Source: Rhizobium sp. 11515TR (GTDB taxonomy: Bacteria; Pseudomonadota; Alphaproteobacteria; Rhizobiales; Rhizobiaceae). Taken from it: a DNA stretch of 64,000 nucleotides. Under the pieces are notes generated by a model, which worked only from the letters and a program-made list of their open reading frames with translations, did not search any database and was not told where the DNA came from. Both the position numbers and the translations under genes were made by a program. Numbering within the stretch: position 1 is the first letter of the stretch; each line of letters begins with the position of its first letter. Positions 18,954 through 27,538 of the stretch are shown in pieces. The DNA is taken from NCBI RefSeq assembly GCF_002277895.1, contig NZ_CP022998.1, forward strand, positions 849,501 through 913,500, written 5' to 3'.

Positions 18954-19703
18954 ATGATGGATCATTCGATATGGCTCGTCGCGGCGATCTTCGCGACCTT
19001 CTTCATCGCCGGTACGGTCAAGGGCGTCACCGGCATGGGGCTACCGACCGTGGCGATGGGCGTGCTAGGTGCGCTTATCTCGCCGCTGACGGCAGCGAGC
19101 CTGCTGATCGTGCCGTCTTTCGTCACTAATGTCTGGCAGTTGCTGGCAGGCCCGAGTTTTGGCGCGCTTGCCCGTCGTTTCCTCCTCTTGGTTCTTGCCG
19201 TAATCATCGGAACCTTCGCCGGCTCATATCTGCTGGCCGCCGGCGATACCCACAGAACCACGGCGGCGCTGGGTCTCGCCCTCGTCCTCTATGCCGGCCA
19301 TGCTTTGCTCGCCCGTCAACTGCGTGTGCCCGCAAGGTTCGAGCCGCTGCTATCACCGCTCGTCGGCGCCGTCACTGGCCTGCTCACGGGGGCAACTGGC
19401 GTCTTCGTCGTGCCAGCGGTGCCTTATCTGCAGTCACTTGGACTGGAGAAGGAGGAGCTGATCCAAGCGCTCGGCCTCTCCTTCACTGTCTCCACCGTGG
19501 CATTGGCCGCCGCGCTCGCCTGGCACGCCGCCTTCCGCATCGACAATATCGCGCTCTCTACCCTAGCGATCGTCCCGGCGCTTGCCGGCATGTGGGCCGG
19601 CCAGGTCATCCGCAATCGCGTCAGCCCGGCGGCCTTCCGCCGCTGGTTTCTAGTATGCCTTCTGGCGCTTGGCGCCGAGATGGTGATGAAGGCCTCTTTC
19701 TAA
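18954..19703 (+). CDS. TSUP-family (TauE/SafE-like) membrane transporter
   Basis: A 249-residue integral membrane protein with about eight hydrophobic helices. Both halves carry the family's repeated motif: GTVKGVTGMGLPT at the start and GLLTGATGVFVVP in the middle. TSUP members export or import sulfonates, sulfite or other anions. The substrate here is unknown. The start may be this ATG or the next codon, since an AAGG sits very close. It is divergent from a LysR gene. Confidence 0.85.
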   Translation: MMDHSIWLVAAIFATFFIAGTVKGVTGMGLPTVAMGVLGALISPLTAASLLIVPSFVTNVWQLLAGPSFGALARRFLLLVLAVIIGTFAGSYLLAAGDTHRTTAALGLALVLYAGHALLARQLRVPARFEPLLSPLVGAVTGLLTGATGVFVVPAVPYLQSLGLEKEELIQALGLSFTVSTVALAAALAWHAAFRIDNIALSTLAIVPALAGMWAGQVIRNRVSPAAFRRWFLVCLLALGAEMVMKASF

Positions 19704-19751
19704 GGCAGTCTTGCCGGGCTGCCCGGTGCGCACCCATATGGAGTTTGTTTC

Positions 19752-20357
19752 ATGGCAGGATCTGAAGGATTGATGGAAGAAGAGCAGCGAGAGATTTCCG
19801 ATAACAATCCATTGGCCGATGCCCTGCTCGTCGTCGACGTGCAGAATGCCTTCGTCCATGGCCCAAGTGCAGTTCCCGGCCACGCCATGTTGAGGTCGGC
19901 GGTGGAGGCCCTGCTGGACAGGGCACGGTCGGCATGGACGCCGGTGATTTTCCTGCAGAGCGATGGTCCGGCAGGGGCGCTGGATGAGCCGTTTCAGCCG
20001 GGATGGAAACTCCATTTTCCACCCCTGTCCGGCGAGGTGGTCATCAGAAAAACGGAGGATGATGGTTTCGAAGGCACCGATCTCGACTCCATTCTGACCG
20101 CCTTCGGCGTAAAGAATCTGGTGATCTGTGGCGTGCTCTCCGAGATGTGTGTTGCTGCGACGGCGCGGGGAGCGCTTGAGCGCGGCTATGGCGTGTTGCT
20201 GCCGCATGATGCCCACGCCACCTATGATGTTCCGCCCGGGCCAGGCTCGCAGGGCGTGCCTGCCGCCATGGCAGCTCGGGCCGCGGAATGGTCGCTCGGC
20301 GACGAGATCGGGATCTTCGCCTCTGCACGCGAGGTTCGTTTCAAAGAGCGAGCTTAG
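19752..20357 (+). CDS. Isochorismatase-family cysteine hydrolase
   Basis: A 201-residue cysteine hydrolase with the full triad: Asp29 in VVDVQNAF, Lys100 in VIRKTEDD and Cys133 in LSEMCVAATAR. Unlike the isochorismatase-like protein near the window start, the nucleophile is intact. The family includes nicotinamidase, biuret hydrolase and similar amidases, and the substrate cannot be named. A second ATG seven codons in is a possible start. It lies between the TSUP permease and an Rrf2 regulator. Confidence 0.85.
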   Translation: MAGSEGLMEEEQREISDNNPLADALLVVDVQNAFVHGPSAVPGHAMLRSAVEALLDRARSAWTPVIFLQSDGPAGALDEPFQPGWKLHFPPLSGEVVIRKTEDDGFEGTDLDSILTAFGVKNLVICGVLSEMCVAATARGALERGYGVLLPHDAHATYDVPPGPGSQGVPAAMAARAAEWSLGDEIGIFASAREVRFKERA

Positions 20358-20400
20358 CCGCAGCCTTCGGCTCATAAATGTAGGCCACCCTTGAATATCG

Positions 20401-20422
20401 CTTCGAATCGTAATAATCGAAG
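20401..20422. promoter_or_regulatory. Inverted repeat just upstream of the Rrf2-type gene
   Basis: CTTCGA at 20401-20406 and TCGAAG at 20417-20422, separated by 10 bp, end four bases before the rrf2-type ATG. The position suggests autoregulation of the Rrf2/flavoprotein operon. This is inference from symmetry only. Confidence 0.5.
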
Positions 20423-20426
20423 TTAC

Positions 20427-20876
20427 ATGAAGCACGATAGCCGACTTTCCTCCGTCCTCCACGCCTTGCTGCATATGGCCGAGCAGGATGGGCCGTTGAC
20501 CTCCGAAACCCTGGCGCAATGCATGAATACCAATCCGGTCGTCGTGCGCCGCACCATGGGCCTATTGCGCGAGGTGGGCATCGTCCGTTCCGCCAAGGGG
20601 CACAGCGGCGGCTGGACGATCGCCGCTGATCTCAAAAGCGTCACGCTACGCCAGCTGCATGAGGCACTCGGCGAACCGGCCGTCTTTGCCATCGGCAATC
20701 GCAACGAGACGCCGGAATGCCTGGTCGAGCAATCGGTCAATTCCGTGCTCGACGACGCCTTTGCCGAAGCCGAGGCCTTGCTGCTCAAGCGCTTCGAAAA
20801 TGTCACGCTTGCCGATCTCGCCACCGAATTTGCGCGGCGTCATGCGCAATGGCGCTCAGAAAGGACCCTGTCATGA
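20427..20876 (+). CDS. Rrf2-family transcriptional regulator
   Basis: A 149-residue regulator starting MKHDSRLSSVLHALLHMAEQDGP. The winged HTH includes LAQCMNTNPVVVRRTMGLLREVGIV and then the wing GHSGGW, typical of Rrf2 proteins. Only one Cys lies in the C-terminal part (ETPECLVEQ), so an iron-sulfur cluster like that of IscR is not supported. It overlaps the following flavoprotein gene by four bases (ATGA). That gives an operon of a redox or stress type. Confidence 0.87.
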   Translation: MKHDSRLSSVLHALLHMAEQDGPLTSETLAQCMNTNPVVVRRTMGLLREVGIVRSAKGHSGGWTIAADLKSVTLRQLHEALGEPAVFAIGNRNETPECLVEQSVNSVLDDAFAEAEALLLKRFENVTLADLATEFARRHAQWRSERTLS

Positions 20877-21754
20877 CCCATGACGTCATCGTCATCGGGG
20901 GCAGCTACGCCGGCATGGCGGCCGCCCTCCAGCTTCTCCGTGCCCGCCGCAAGGTGCTGGTTGTCGACGCGGGCAAGCGCCGCAATCGTTTCGCAGATGC
21001 CTCCCACGGCTTTCTCGGCCAGGATGGCGTCAATCCCGGCGAGATCGCCCGCAAGGCGCGTGAGCAGCTTTCCGCCTATCCAACTTTGGCCTGGATCGAA
21101 GGCACAGCCGAAAAGGCTGAGGGCGAGAAGGATGCCTTTGTCGTCACCACTGCTGACGGCGCGCGCCATGACGGCCGGCGTCTTCTCTTCGCAACCGGCG
21201 TGTCCGATGCCTTGCCTGAGATCGAAGGACTGGGCGAACGCTGGGGCAAGAGCGTGTTCCATTGCCCCTATTGCCATGGCTACGAACTCGATCGGGGCCG
21301 CATCGGCTGCATCGCCACCGGCCCGATGTCGCTGCATCAGGCGCAATTGCTGCCGGAATGGGGCGAGGTGACGCTTTTCCTCAACGGCAGCTTTGTCCCG
21401 GATGAGGCGCAGCGTGCCGATCTCGTCGCACGCGGCGTGACGATCGAGGAGGCGGCCATCACAAGGTTGGAAGGAAAGGCGGATGTGCGGCTCACCGATG
21501 GACGCCTGCTGCCTTTTGCCGGGCTCTTCACTGCTTCGCGCGTATCGCCATCAAGTCCGATCGCCGAACGGCTCGGCTGCGCGTTGGAGGAAACGCCTTT
21601 CGGCACCCAGATCCAGACAGACGCCATGAAGGAAACCACCATACCAGGCGCCTTCGCCTGCGGCGATGCGGCGCGCATCCCGCATTCAGTGTCGTTGGCC
21701 GTGGGAGACGGTGCCTGGGCCGGCGCGCAGCTGCATCGGTCGCTGGTTTTTTAA
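20873..21754 (+). CDS. Thioredoxin-reductase-like NAD(P)/FAD oxidoreductase
   Basis: A 293-residue flavoprotein. The FAD-binding motif is VIVIGGSYAGMAAA at the N terminus, and the redox-active pair is Cys131/Cys134 in FHCPYCHGYE. A second nucleotide region and the C-terminal FAD contact ACGDAARIPHS follow. It resembles the short thioredoxin-reductase-like proteins common in rhizobia and often paired with Rrf2 regulators. The electron acceptor is unknown. The frame is open upstream, but the ATG overlapping the rrf2-type stop is the sensible start. Confidence 0.88.
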   Translation: MTHDVIVIGGSYAGMAAALQLLRARRKVLVVDAGKRRNRFADASHGFLGQDGVNPGEIARKAREQLSAYPTLAWIEGTAEKAEGEKDAFVVTTADGARHDGRRLLFATGVSDALPEIEGLGERWGKSVFHCPYCHGYELDRGRIGCIATGPMSLHQAQLLPEWGEVTLFLNGSFVPDEAQRADLVARGVTIEEAAITRLEGKADVRLTDGRLLPFAGLFTASRVSPSSPIAERLGCALEETPFGTQIQTDAMKETTIPGAFACGDAARIPHSVSLAVGDGAWAGAQLHRSLVF

Positions 21755-21804
21755 GGCTTGATTTCGGAGGGTTTTCGCCCCCGAACTCCGGCATTAGTGC
21801 CTTC

Positions 21805-22257
21805 TTATTTCTCCTCCGGCACCTTCACGATGAGCGCTTCGTCCGGACCGATCGTCCTGCCGTCCTGTGCCCGGATTTCAAGCTGCACCGGCTGTCCCGT
21901 GGCGCGATCCACCAGCAGCGAATGTTCCTCGGCCGGCGCAAAGAGATGGCGCTCGCCGAACTTCCGCAACGCCACCATCACCGGGAAGAGATCCTTTCCC
22001 ATCGCAGTCAGGTGATATTCCATGCGCGAGCCTCCTTCGCTTGTCGGCACAAGCTCCAGGATGCCGCTCGCGACGAGCGTGCGCAGGCGCTCGGTGAGAA
22101 TATTCTTGGCAATGCCGAGGCTCTTTTGGAACTCGCCAAAGCGCGTCAGCCCGTCGAAGGCGTCGCGCACGATCAGGAGCGACCACCAGTCGCCGATCAC
22201 GTCGAGCGAACGCGCGCTCGGGCAATAGTCACCCTTCAGGCTTTTCCGCGCGACCAT
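21805..22257 (-). CDS. HxlR-family transcriptional regulator
   Basis: A 150-residue winged-HTH protein of the HxlR type, with YCPSARSLDVIGDWWSLLIVRDAF at the N terminus and the recognition region FGEFQKSLGIAKNILTERL. It is divergent from an MFS transporter gene. Two near-identical 17-bp inverted repeats lie in the gap, which makes the pump its likely target. The Cys near the N terminus is a possible redox sensor in this family. That is conjecture here. Confidence 0.87.
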   Translation of the reverse strand: MVARKSLKGDYCPSARSLDVIGDWWSLLIVRDAFDGLTRFGEFQKSLGIAKNILTERLRTLVASGILELVPTSEGGSRMEYHLTAMGKDLFPVMVALRKFGERHLFAPAEEHSLLVDRATGQPVQLEIRAQDGRTIGPDEALIVKVPEEK

Positions 22258-22293
22258 CGGCCTTAGCCTTTCCGGTCTTTTGTCTGCAGAAAT

Positions 22294-22310
22294 GGTTGCA
22301 TGATTAAACC
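22294..22310. promoter_or_regulatory. HxlR operator copy 1
   Basis: GGTTGCATGATTAAACC, an imperfect inverted repeat (GGTT...AACC) matching the copy at 22331-22347 at 15 of 17 positions. The two copies are 37 bp apart between the hxlR-type and MFS genes. Confidence 0.7.
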
Positions 22311-22330
22311 GATAATGTTACTCGATCGTT

Positions 22331-22347
22331 GGTTTCATTATTAAACC
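22331..22347. promoter_or_regulatory. HxlR operator copy 2
   Basis: GGTTTCATTATTAAACC, with perfect 5-bp arms GGTTT and AAACC. It ends 20 bp before the MFS start codon, so bound regulator would obstruct transcription of the pump. Confidence 0.7.
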
Positions 22348-22367
22348 GAAGAATCGGGAGTTTTGCA

Positions 22368-23666
22368 ATGACGATCGATCAGGACGCGCCGCCGGCCGGC
22401 AACGCGAAGGACATTCTGCGCCCTCATTCCTCACGAGAGGCTTCGTTTGGGGGCGCCGAATACCCGGGAGAGGCCAATTCGCAGCTGACACCAGCGACGA
22501 TTTTCCTGTTTGCCGTCGCGAGCGGCCTCGCTGTTGCCAATGCCTATTTCGCCCATCCGCTTCTCGATGTCATGGCCGATGATCTCAAACTGTCACGCAC
22601 GGTGGCCGGCCTGATCGTCGGTGCGACGCAGCTCGGTTATGGGCTCGGCCTCATCCTGCTGGTGCCGCTCGGCGACTTGATCGACCGGCGCAAGCTCATC
22701 ATCATGCAATCGCTGCTGAGCGTGGCGGCCCTCATCAGCGTCGGCTTCTCGTCCAGTGCCGCGATGCTGCTCGCTTCCATGGCCGCCGTCGGCTTTCTGG
22801 CCGTCGTGACACAGGCGCTGGTCGCCTATGCGGCGAGCCTGGCGCACCCCGCCGAGCGCGGCCATATTGTCGGTATGGTCACGAGCGGCATCGTCATCGG
22901 CATCCTGCTGGCGCGCAGCGTCGCGGGAACACTGACCGATCTCTCCGGCTGGCGGACTGTTTATCTTGTCTCCGCCTTGCTGACGTTGGTAATCGCGCTT
23001 CTCCTCTGGCGAGCGCTGCCGAGGCAGGAAAGGCCGAAGGGTGGCCTTTCCTATTTCGGCCTCATCCGATCGCTCGGCACGCTGCTTGTCGAAGAACCGG
23101 TCCTGCGCATCCGTGCTATGATCGCCATGCTGATTTTTGCCAATATAACCACCTTGCTGGCGCCCCTCGTCCTGCCGCTCACGGCGCCACCCCATTCCCT
23201 GTCTCATACCGAAGTCGGCCTGTTCGGCCTTGCCGGCGCGGCAGGCGCACTCGGCGCCGTGAGGGCAGGGCGCTGGGCCGATCGCGGCCATGGTCAACGC
23301 ACGACAGGCATTGCAATGGCGCTGATGCTCGTTGCCTGGCTACCGATTTCGATGCTGGATCGTTCGATCCTCTGGCTCATTCTCGGTGTCCTCGTCATCG
23401 ATTTCGGCCTGCAGGCGGTGCACGTCACCAATCAGGGCATGATCTATCGCGTCAGGCCGGACGCGCAGAACAGGCTGACCGCCGCCTATATGATCTTCTA
23501 CTCCATCGGCAGCGCTGTGGGATCATCGACATCGACGATCATCTACGCTCATGCCGGCTGGCCGGGCGTCTGCCTCTCCGGCGCAGCGATAAGCCTCGCA
23601 ACCCTGCTCTTCTGGGCGCTGACCTTGCGGGCAACGCCAAAAGTGGCGACCCAGAGCGTCGGCTAG
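22368..23666 (+). CDS. MFS transporter (drug/metabolite efflux type)
   Basis: A 432-residue major facilitator protein with 12 predicted helices. The start at 22368 follows GGGAG. Between helices 2 and 3 is the MFS loop motif GDLIDRRKLIIM. The second half has the equivalent GRWADRGHGQR. Helix 5 lacks a clear antiporter signature, so direction and substrate are uncertain. It lies under two HxlR-type operators. Its 3' end overlaps the convergent LysR gene by four bases. Confidence 0.87.
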   Translation: MTIDQDAPPAGNAKDILRPHSSREASFGGAEYPGEANSQLTPATIFLFAVASGLAVANAYFAHPLLDVMADDLKLSRTVAGLIVGATQLGYGLGLILLVPLGDLIDRRKLIIMQSLLSVAALISVGFSSSAAMLLASMAAVGFLAVVTQALVAYAASLAHPAERGHIVGMVTSGIVIGILLARSVAGTLTDLSGWRTVYLVSALLTLVIALLLWRALPRQERPKGGLSYFGLIRSLGTLLVEEPVLRIRAMIAMLIFANITTLLAPLVLPLTAPPHSLSHTEVGLFGLAGAAGALGAVRAGRWADRGHGQRTTGIAMALMLVAWLPISMLDRSILWLILGVLVIDFGLQAVHVTNQGMIYRVRPDAQNRLTAAYMIFYSIGSAVGSSTSTIIYAHAGWPGVCLSGAAISLATLLFWALTLRATPKVATQSVG

Positions 23667-24580
23667 CTTTCCAGCGCTCGGGCTTGCTTGATCAGTATCC
23701 TCGGCAACTGTTCTTCCAGCAAGGAGAGCACCGCCCGAATGCGCGGCGGAGCCGGCCTTATTGCCGGATAGAGCGCATGCAGATCGAAGCCGGGCACGGT
23801 AAATTCCGGCAGTAGGTGGATCAGCCTACCACTCGCCAGGTCCTCCGCACAAACCGGCTCCTGCAGGACACCGATGCCGGCTCCATCCAGCAGCAGGCGG
23901 TGCAGCGGCCGCCAATGGCTGGTGCTCAAGGCGATATCGACGGCGGCAAGTTCGGTTTGCCCGTTTGAATCGATCAACGGAATCCGGCCGTTGTTGAACA
24001 GGCCGGAGACCCGCAGGAAGGGGTGGTCGGCAAGTTCATCGGGTATCGTCGGCGTCCTATGCTCATCGAGATAGGCGGGTGAAGCCACTAGCACGCGGCC
24101 GACATGGCCGAGCTTGCGGGCAATGAAGCTGCCCTCGCCGAGATCCCCCAGGCGCAGCGAAATATCGACGCCCTCCGTCACGGGGTCGACGATCCTATCG
24201 TTGAGGATCAGATCGATCTTTAGCAGCGGATGACGCTTGCGCATCTCAAGCAGGATCGGCGGCAGGATGACCTCGCCGACACCATGCGGAGCCGCGATCC
24301 TGAGCGTGCCGCGCAGTGACTGATCGCCGTTTGCGACCGTCAGCGCATCGTTGGCACTTTCGAGCACCTGCTTGCTGCGCTCATAAAAGGCGGCACCGAC
24401 ATCGGTGACGGAAAGCTTGCGGGTGTTTCTGAGCAATAGCCGCGCACCGAGATATTGCTCCAGCCGATCAATCCGCTCGCTGACGGCAGGCTGCCCCATG
24501 CCAAGATCGCGGGCGGCGGCCGACATGCTGCCTCTTTCGACCACCCTCATATAGACACGCATCGCAACCAACAGATCCAT
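23663..24580 (-). CDS. LysR-family transcriptional regulator next to the lactonase
   Basis: A 305-residue LysR regulator starting MDLLVAMRVYMRVVERGS. The frame is open a further 37 codons upstream, but that stretch overlaps the operator region and looks non-coding. The HTH reads SMSAAARDLGMGQPAVSERIDRLEQ. It is divergent from an AttM-like lactonase gene, with a perfect 7+7-bp inverted repeat 12 bp upstream of its ATG. It is likely to control the lactonase and itself. The inducer is unknown. Confidence 0.88.
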   Translation of the reverse strand: MDLLVAMRVYMRVVERGSMSAAARDLGMGQPAVSERIDRLEQYLGARLLLRNTRKLSVTDVGAAFYERSKQVLESANDALTVANGDQSLRGTLRIAAPHGVGEVILPPILLEMRKRHPLLKIDLILNDRIVDPVTEGVDISLRLGDLGEGSFIARKLGHVGRVLVASPAYLDEHRTPTIPDELADHPFLRVSGLFNNGRIPLIDSNGQTELAAVDIALSTSHWRPLHRLLLDGAGIGVLQEPVCAEDLASGRLIHLLPEFTVPGFDLHALYPAIRPAPPRIRAVLSLLEEQLPRILIKQARALES

Positions 24581-24591
24581 GTGCGCCAATA

Positions 24592-24608
24592 TATCGGCAC
24601 AGCCGATA
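24592..24608. promoter_or_regulatory. Inverted repeat between lysR and lactonase genes
   Basis: TATCGGC, then ACA, then GCCGATA: perfect 7-bp arms around a 3-bp centre. It lies 12 bp upstream of the LysR start and about 95 bp before the lactonase start. It could be the LysR recognition site. Confidence 0.55.
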
Positions 24609-24702
24609 AATGAAAGCGGATGATGCCGCCTGGTGGCAGAGCCTTCGATCACCGAAAACGATGCGTGTTTCCGCACCCAATCGCAAATCAAAGGTCAGGC
24701 TC

Positions 24703-25494
24703 ATGAGCGACATCAGGCTTTATATGTTTCAATCGGGCACGCAGCGCTGCAAGGCCCACGACATCAGGATGAATCAGGGTGGCGACGCCGATTACGAAAT
24801 TCCGGTTCCTTGGTTTCTACTGACGCATCCAAAGGGCAATGTCGTCATCGATGGCGGACTGGCGGCGGAAGGTCTGACCGATCCGCGCGGCTATTGGGGC
24901 GATGCGGTCGACAGCTATCGGCCTTTCATGACCGAGGAGCAGGGATGTGTTGCGCAGCTGGCGAAGCTCGGTCTATGCAGCGAAGACGTCCGTTTCGTTG
25001 CGCTGTCCCACCTGCATTCCGATCACAGCGGCGCTATCGGTCGTTTCCCGAACGCGACCCATATCGTCCAGCGTCGCGAATATGACTATGCCTTTGCGCC
25101 GGACTGGTTCGCCGCCGGTGCCTATGTCCGCCGTGATTTCGATCGCCCTGGCTTGAAGTGGCACTTCCTGGACGGCGATACGACTGACGGTTACGATCTC
25201 TACGGCGACGGCGTGCTGCGGATGGTCTTCACGCCGGGCCACAGTGTCGGCCATCAATCCTTCCTGGTGCAGTTGCCGACGTTGGGCGCGATACTATTGG
25301 CCATCGATGCCGCCTACACGCTCGATCACTGGAACGAAAAGGCGCTCCCCGGCTTCATGGCGTCCGCCGTCGACACGGTACGATCCGTTGGCAAGCTGCG
25401 TGCGTTCGCCGAACAGACCGATGCGCTGGTAGTCACCGGGCATGATCCCGAGGCATGGCCTCGGTTGAAGCAGGCTCCGAACTATTACGATTGA
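24703..25494 (+). CDS. AttM/BlcC-type metallo-beta-lactamase-fold lactonase (N-acyl homoserine lactonase family)
   Basis: A 263-residue metallo-beta-lactamase-fold protein starting MSDIRLYMFQSGT. It has the full dinuclear-zinc set: H103-x-H105-x-D107-H108, His180 in TPGHSVGHQ, Asp202 in AIDAAYTLDHW and His247 in VVTGHDPEAW. From memory it closely resembles Agrobacterium AttM/BlcC, which opens the lactone ring of acyl-homoserine lactones and of gamma-butyrolactone. The natural substrate could be either. The neighbours here are not the blcA/blcB dehydrogenases of the Agrobacterium operon, and a LysR replaces the BlcR regulator. Confidence 0.87.
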   Translation: MSDIRLYMFQSGTQRCKAHDIRMNQGGDADYEIPVPWFLLTHPKGNVVIDGGLAAEGLTDPRGYWGDAVDSYRPFMTEEQGCVAQLAKLGLCSEDVRFVALSHLHSDHSGAIGRFPNATHIVQRREYDYAFAPDWFAAGAYVRRDFDRPGLKWHFLDGDTTDGYDLYGDGVLRMVFTPGHSVGHQSFLVQLPTLGAILLAIDAAYTLDHWNEKALPGFMASAVDTVRSVGKLRAFAEQTDALVVTGHDPEAWPRLKQAPNYYD

Positions 25495-25592
25495 AGGCGC
25501 AGTCGCTTCGCCGTGAAGGGCAGCCATGTTGGATGGCGTCGGGCATCCGTGGAACGACAAGCGTGCGCATGCTTGCACCAAACATCTTCGCG

Positions 25593-26426
25593 CTAGAGTT
25601 TTGGCAGCAGCGATCTGATCCGCTCGGCATCGTCAGGCGTTGCCGGATTGTAGACGATCATGCTGAGATCCGTCCGTCCGTCGACCGAAAAGGCCGAATA
25701 CTCGAATGCCAGCGGGCCGAGGACGGGATGGCGTATATGTTTGACGGCTTCGGTATGGGTGCCAGGAACGTCGTTTTCCCGCCACATGGCCCTGAATTCA
25801 GGGCTGATGCGGCAAAGTTCTGCCACGAAAGGCTCTATCTCACTCGATGCGCCTGCGCGCGCCGCATCGACACGGAATGCGCCCAGGGCGAAACGGGCTA
25901 CGCTTTCCCAATCATATTGCACGGCGCGCGCACGCGGATCGAGAAAGATATAGCGCAGAATGTTGCGTTCTTCCGGCGGCAGCGATCCGTAATCGATTAG
26001 CATCACGGGCGCTGCCCGGTTCCAGGCGATGACGTCCCAGGTGGCGGTCCGGATAATGGCCGGGCTCGGCTCTAGCGCATCGAGCACGCGCTGCAGCCGC
26101 GGCGTAACCCCATCATTTTTACGGTAACGCGCTTCTGGCGGACGCCCAAGGCCAAGCAGGAACAGGTGCTCGCGCTCGACTTCCGTCAGCATCAGCGCGC
26201 GGGCGATCCGATCCAGCACGTCGGCGGAAGGTGCACCGCCACGGCCCTGCTCCAGCCATGTGTACCAAGTCGGGCTGATATTGGCGCGCTGCGCCACTTC
26301 CTCGCGTCGAAGCCCGGGCGTACGCCGCCGTTCGCCGGCAAATCCCAGGGCGGATGGATCGAGTTTCGCGCGGCGGTCCCTCAGATAGGTCCCGAGCACG
26401 TTTTCGCTTTCGATGAGATCGGTCAT
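25593..26426 (-). CDS. XRE-family regulator with MmyB-like ligand domain
   Basis: A 277-residue protein. An N-terminal helix-turn-helix (RREEVAQRANISPTWYTWLEQGRG, residues about 40-65) is followed by the MmyB-like, PAS-related sensor domain (IAWNRAAPVMLIDYGSLPPEERNILRYIF). Such regulators commonly sit divergent from an NAD(P)-dependent reductase. Here the divergent gene is an NAD-dependent epimerase-like protein 93 bp away. Ligand unknown. Confidence 0.88.
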   Translation of the reverse strand: MTDLIESENVLGTYLRDRRAKLDPSALGFAGERRRTPGLRREEVAQRANISPTWYTWLEQGRGGAPSADVLDRIARALMLTEVEREHLFLLGLGRPPEARYRKNDGVTPRLQRVLDALEPSPAIIRTATWDVIAWNRAAPVMLIDYGSLPPEERNILRYIFLDPRARAVQYDWESVARFALGAFRVDAARAGASSEIEPFVAELCRISPEFRAMWRENDVPGTHTEAVKHIRHPVLGPLAFEYSAFSVDGRTDLSMIVYNPATPDDAERIRSLLPKL

Positions 26427-26519
26427 CCTGTTAGTGTCTTTACTATGATAAGGTCACTACTTTACCAGAATAACTGATAAGGCCAGATTTGTCTTCGACG
26501 AAATAAGGAGACTGTGCAT

Positions 26520-27416
26520 ATGCGTGTATTCGTTACTGGCGCGACCGGAAATATCGGCTCGCATGTCGTCCGGGAATTGATCGGTGCGGGCCATCAGGTG
26601 CTCGGCCTTTCGCGCTCGAAGGAGAAGGCGGTCGCGCTCGCTGCTGCCGGCGCCGAAGTCCTTCATGGCACGATCGAGGATGCGGAAATCCTGAAAAGCG
26701 GTGCCTCGCAGTCCGATGGCGTTATCCATCTTGCCTTCAACCATGACTTCACGAGATTCGTCCAGAATTGCGAGGATGACCGCCGGGTCATCGCAACGCT
26801 GGCCTCGGCGCTTGCCGGTTCCGCGCGTCCGCTGGTCATTACGTCGGGCACGCCGATCGCCAACACGGTGCTGGGCGAACCGGCCAGAGAGGATAACCCG
26901 ATTGCGGGTTCCGACCTGCATCCGCGGGCAGCTTCCGAAGAAGCGGGAATCCTGGCAAGCGAGATCGGGGTCAATGTCTCGGTCGTCCGGCTGCCCCAGG
27001 TGCATGATCCGGTCAGCCAGGGGCTTATTACGCCCTTGATCCAGATATTCCGGGAAAAGGGTGTCTGCGCCTATGTGGGAGACGGGCTCAGCCGCTGGCC
27101 GGCGGCGCATTTTACCGATGTCGGCCGTCTTTACCGCCTCGTCGTCGAGCGCGCCGAACCGAATGCCAAATATCACGCGGCCGCTGAGGAAGGCGTGCCC
27201 ATGCGCGATATCGTCGAGACGATCGGGCGGCGCCTGAACCTGCCGGTCAAATCCATCGCCAAGGAAGAGGCGCAGGATTATTTCGGCTGGCTCGCCCTGT
27301 TTGCCGGCCGCGACATGCCGGCCTCCAGCGCCAAGACCCGGCAGAAGCTGGGTTGGGAACCCAGCGGCCCGACGCTGCTTCAGGATCTTGCAGAGCTGCA
27401 GGTTTCCGCGGCGTGA
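26520..27416 (+). CDS. Atypical SDR, NAD-dependent epimerase/dehydratase-like oxidoreductase
   Basis: A 298-residue extended/atypical SDR with an N-terminal Rossmann motif VFVTGATGNIGSHVV. The ATG at 26520 lies nine bases after AAGGAG. A GTG six bases earlier is less well placed. The usual YxxxK is not evident after the TSG motif (LVITSGTP), where the sequence runs HPRAASEEAG. It therefore belongs with atypical members whose chemistry is unclear. It is divergent from an MmyB-type regulator and is followed by two hairpins. Confidence 0.82.
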   Translation: MRVFVTGATGNIGSHVVRELIGAGHQVLGLSRSKEKAVALAAAGAEVLHGTIEDAEILKSGASQSDGVIHLAFNHDFTRFVQNCEDDRRVIATLASALAGSARPLVITSGTPIANTVLGEPAREDNPIAGSDLHPRAASEEAGILASEIGVNVSVVRLPQVHDPVSQGLITPLIQIFREKGVCAYVGDGLSRWPAAHFTDVGRLYRLVVERAEPNAKYHAAAEEGVPMRDIVETIGRRLNLPVKSIAKEEAQDYFGWLALFAGRDMPASSAKTRQKLGWEPSGPTLLQDLAELQVSAA

Positions 27417-27451
27417 TGCCGGCGCCATCGGCCACGATCCGCGGATGGTCG

Positions 27452-27511
27452 ATGGTCCGACGGACCATGTATTCGAAGACCCGGCCGACCCTTCGGCCGG
27501 GTTTCGCCTTT
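27452..27511 (+). terminator. Tandem hairpins, likely rho-independent terminator
   Basis: The first hairpin is ATGGTCC-GAC-GGACCAT (27452-27468). The second is ACCCGGCCG with loop ACCCTT and CGGCCGGGT (27479-27502), followed by a T-rich tail. It lies just after the SDR gene and before the convergent tetR gene, so it may act in both directions. Confidence 0.7.
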
Positions 27512-27538
27512 CAGGCTGCGATCCCGAAAGCTCCAAAG

